Shown here in pieces: positions 62,368 to 64,000 of a stretch of DNA of 64,000 nucleotides (the first letter of the stretch is position 1; each line of letters starts with the position of its first letter). Both the position numbers and the translations under genes were made by a program. Source of the DNA: Oasisia sp. SBJ-2009 (taxonomy: Eukaryota; Annelida; Polychaeta; Sabellida; Siboglinidae); contig OZ024861.1 in the NCBI GenBank assembly GCA_964017155.1, forward strand, positions 16,052,283 through 16,116,282, written 5' to 3'. Below the pieces are notes generated by a model. It ran no database searches. It saw only the letters and a list, made by a program, of their open reading frames with translations, and was not told the origin of the DNA.

Positions 62368-63825
62368 CATCGCGGTGGGATTTGCGTCTTTGACGCCAGT
62401 GGGGTGAAGCAATGTGGGCATATGTAAGCACTGAGCCTGCTGTTTTCAATTTTGTTAGACACCGTGCACATTGTAACGCTGGTTTATTGTTTTTTCTCAG
62501 GTGTCTGCGCCCGGTGAAGATACAGCGACACGTGGCCGACGACTTCTGGCAGCATTACTGACCGACCAGGCCCGATGATGTGAAGATTGGCGACGCGGAA
62601 CAGTCATTCGACAGTGGGTGACGCGTTGTTTTTATCAAGTTATTTTATTTATATAACCTGTTGAGGTAGATGATAATTTAGGCCGATCACTGGGAGAATC
62701 AAATCAATGATAGCATGACATCGATACATGTATCACAGGTAGTGCGAGTGGACATTAGTTTTGGTGTTGCAGTTCTCACAATCGAAACGTTTTACTCAGA
62801 CGATTGATTGAGCTATTTTTCACGCTATATGATGTATTTCAAGATACACAATGTCAAAATATGATGCAAAATAATGCACATAAAACGAGACTTGTGTAAG
62901 AGGTCGAGATCGCACTGCGGAAAGTATCTTAACACTGATATGCATAAGCACCATTCGCGCGGCGAATGCCACGCACATTATCGCATGTACACATACACCC
63001 ACTCAATACAGTTGAGTAGATGATTCTTTGACCGTCATGGCGGCAAGCACAACGCATTCATCTCGACTGGAAACAGCATACTTAGGAATCAGCATGCAAA
63101 GGCAACCTATACAAGTGCCTCTTTCTTTGCAATAGTGTAACTCAAGGGTTCGCATTTGACATGTCTTCCTTCAAAGACAAGTGTAGAGATCATTCGATAT
63201 TTTGAGACCCATATTTATTGCAGTCACACATATCTCGGCACGCGGATTTGTATCTAGGTAGTGACGGAGTTCGAATGCATATGTTGATACATTGCCTTGG
63301 AAACAATATCATATGCTACAGTGATCAGTGCCAACAGGCCAGCTCTTTGGCCATGTCATGAGCGCTATGCCGACAAACAGGTAACGCCAAAGGCTAGACA
63401 TAACAGCGATGGCGAAGAGCCTTACGAGAAAACAAAGGTTGTTCCAAACTACCCAGATAACTACGAAATGATATACTAGACATGCGTGGGGTTCATCACT
63501 ACTCGCGCGTCGCATTCTCAGAGGGTCTGTGTCGCTCACACGTCGGTCTCAAATAACAAGACCTGAAACCAAAGAGCAGACATGTCGCAAGTTCAATATG
63601 AAAACGAAACCACGAAGCAGCTAACAGGCAATGGTCGCATCATATAATCATTGATGTTGAGCTAGCTACATACATTGTACGTCCTACAAAGCGTATTACA
63701 CTACAAAGTAAATATAGACTGTATGCGAACGAACGTCTTTTATCGCATGGAATGGCATATAATGCTTCAGATACATCTTTGCGCAGCCTGCATACAGCCC
63801 TCGTGGCGTCTCCGTTAACACGTTT
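62368..63825 (+). repeat. Array unit 28, truncated (group II)
   Basis: 1,458 bp. Follows the group II unit exactly up to taacacgttt (63816-63825), then switches to unrelated sequence where other units continue tagagttcc. This is the only visible end of the array. Confidence 0.95.
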
Positions 63826-64000
63826 GGTAAAGGAATAGTAAATTTGATTGAGGCATTCATCTCAAACAGAAGATAAAACGTGGCAGTAAATGGTAAAGCA
63901 TCAAACTGGCACGACTTAACATCTGGAATACCACAGAGATCAGCCCTAGGACGTCTACTCTTTTATACATAATTTTTTTACCAGACGTAACTCAATCCAA
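63826..64000 (+). pseudogene. Decayed reverse-transcriptase fragment of a second, different LINE (runs off the window)
   Basis: From the array end, the plus frame starting at 63826 reads GKGIVNLIEAFISNRR, then a stop (taa, 63874-63876), then NVAVNGKASNWHDLTSGIPQ and RSALGRLLF (to 63963). After a frameshift near 63960 the frame starting at 63963 reads LYIIFLPDVTQS to 63998. This matches the pattern of a Jockey/CR1-like RT around motif B, normally a spacer 'FLSNR', 'VNG..S.W', 'SGxPQGSVLGPLLF' and '.INDLPD'. The canonical G after PQ is R and the P after LG is R. The stop and frameshift show it is inactive. Its motif B differs from that of the insertion at 54558 (GVKQGCVLAP), so it comes from another clade. 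The catalytic FADD motif would lie beyond the window. Confidence 0.8.

Larger units (their letters stand above)
1..63825 (+). repeat. Macrosatellite tandem array, about 2,246-bp unit, 28 copies
   Basis: The same sequence of about 2.25 kb recurs head to tail throughout, with successive starts of the landmark catcgcggtg at 1, 2247, 4491, 6738 and so on to 62368. Unit lengths run from 2,240 to 2,250 bp, apart from unit 25, which carries a retrotransposon, and unit 28, which is cut short. Units differ by scattered substitutions and small indels and are always in the same orientation. Only this strand/orientation convention and the chosen unit start are arbitrary; the array continues beyond the left edge. 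I recognise no rRNA, snRNA, histone or other multicopy gene in the unit, so it is best called a noncoding macrosatellite with a possible internal promoter. Such arrays homogenise by unequal crossing-over and gene conversion, and the subfamily blocks seen here fit that process. Confidence 0.97.

Noticed and set aside
1..63825. CRISPR array, bacterial operon or prophage
   Set aside because: The repeats are about 2.2 kb, with no short repeat-spacer pattern and no prokaryotic genes or Shine-Dalgarno-type organisation; LINE sequences show a eukaryote.

Overview
This window is eukaryotic, almost certainly metazoan. It holds no operons or compact genes. About 63.8 kb is one head-to-tail macrosatellite array with a unit of about 2,246 bp, and the only protein sequences I recognise come from two non-LTR retrotransposons. 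The retrotransposon types suggest an invertebrate or basal chordate, but the sequence does not let me name the species. The array runs off the left edge of the window.

Layout: 28 units in the same orientation (27 complete, one of them interrupted, plus one partial) fill 1-63825. Linked variants divide them into three subfamilies. Group I is units 1-9 (1 to about 20.3 kb). Group II is units 10-15 (about 20.4-33.8 kb) and again from about 56.6 kb to the right end. Group III is units 16 to the middle of 25 (about 34.07-56.5 kb). Within groups I and II the units partly alternate as dimers of about 4.49 kb. In group III a three-unit block of 6,733 bp is present twice in tandem, with only two base differences that I found, so it is either a very recent unequal exchange or an assembly duplication.

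Each unit has one GC-rich segment with a promoter-like cluster: a perfect 12-bp CRE palindrome, three YY1-like ATGGCG cores and an ETS site. The CRE core TGACGTCA is intact in all 27 copies. Just downstream on the + strand is a possible 77-bp mini-intron (GTAAGC donor, pyrimidine tract, CAG acceptor). In group I, joining its two sides keeps a short reading frame open. A transcribed, spliced noncoding RNA or a micropeptide transcript is therefore possible but unproven. The longer open frames on both strands look like chance openings in satellite DNA: several frames are open at once, and they are broken by poly(C) length changes and by stops in some units.

The only clear protein-coding segment is a 5'-truncated non-LTR retrotransposon (54558-56282) inserted into unit 25. 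It carries an intact reverse transcriptase and C-terminal region but no endonuclease. At the right edge the array stops abruptly at 63825 and joins a decayed reverse-transcriptase fragment of a different type (motif SGIPQ..SALG), which continues out of the window.
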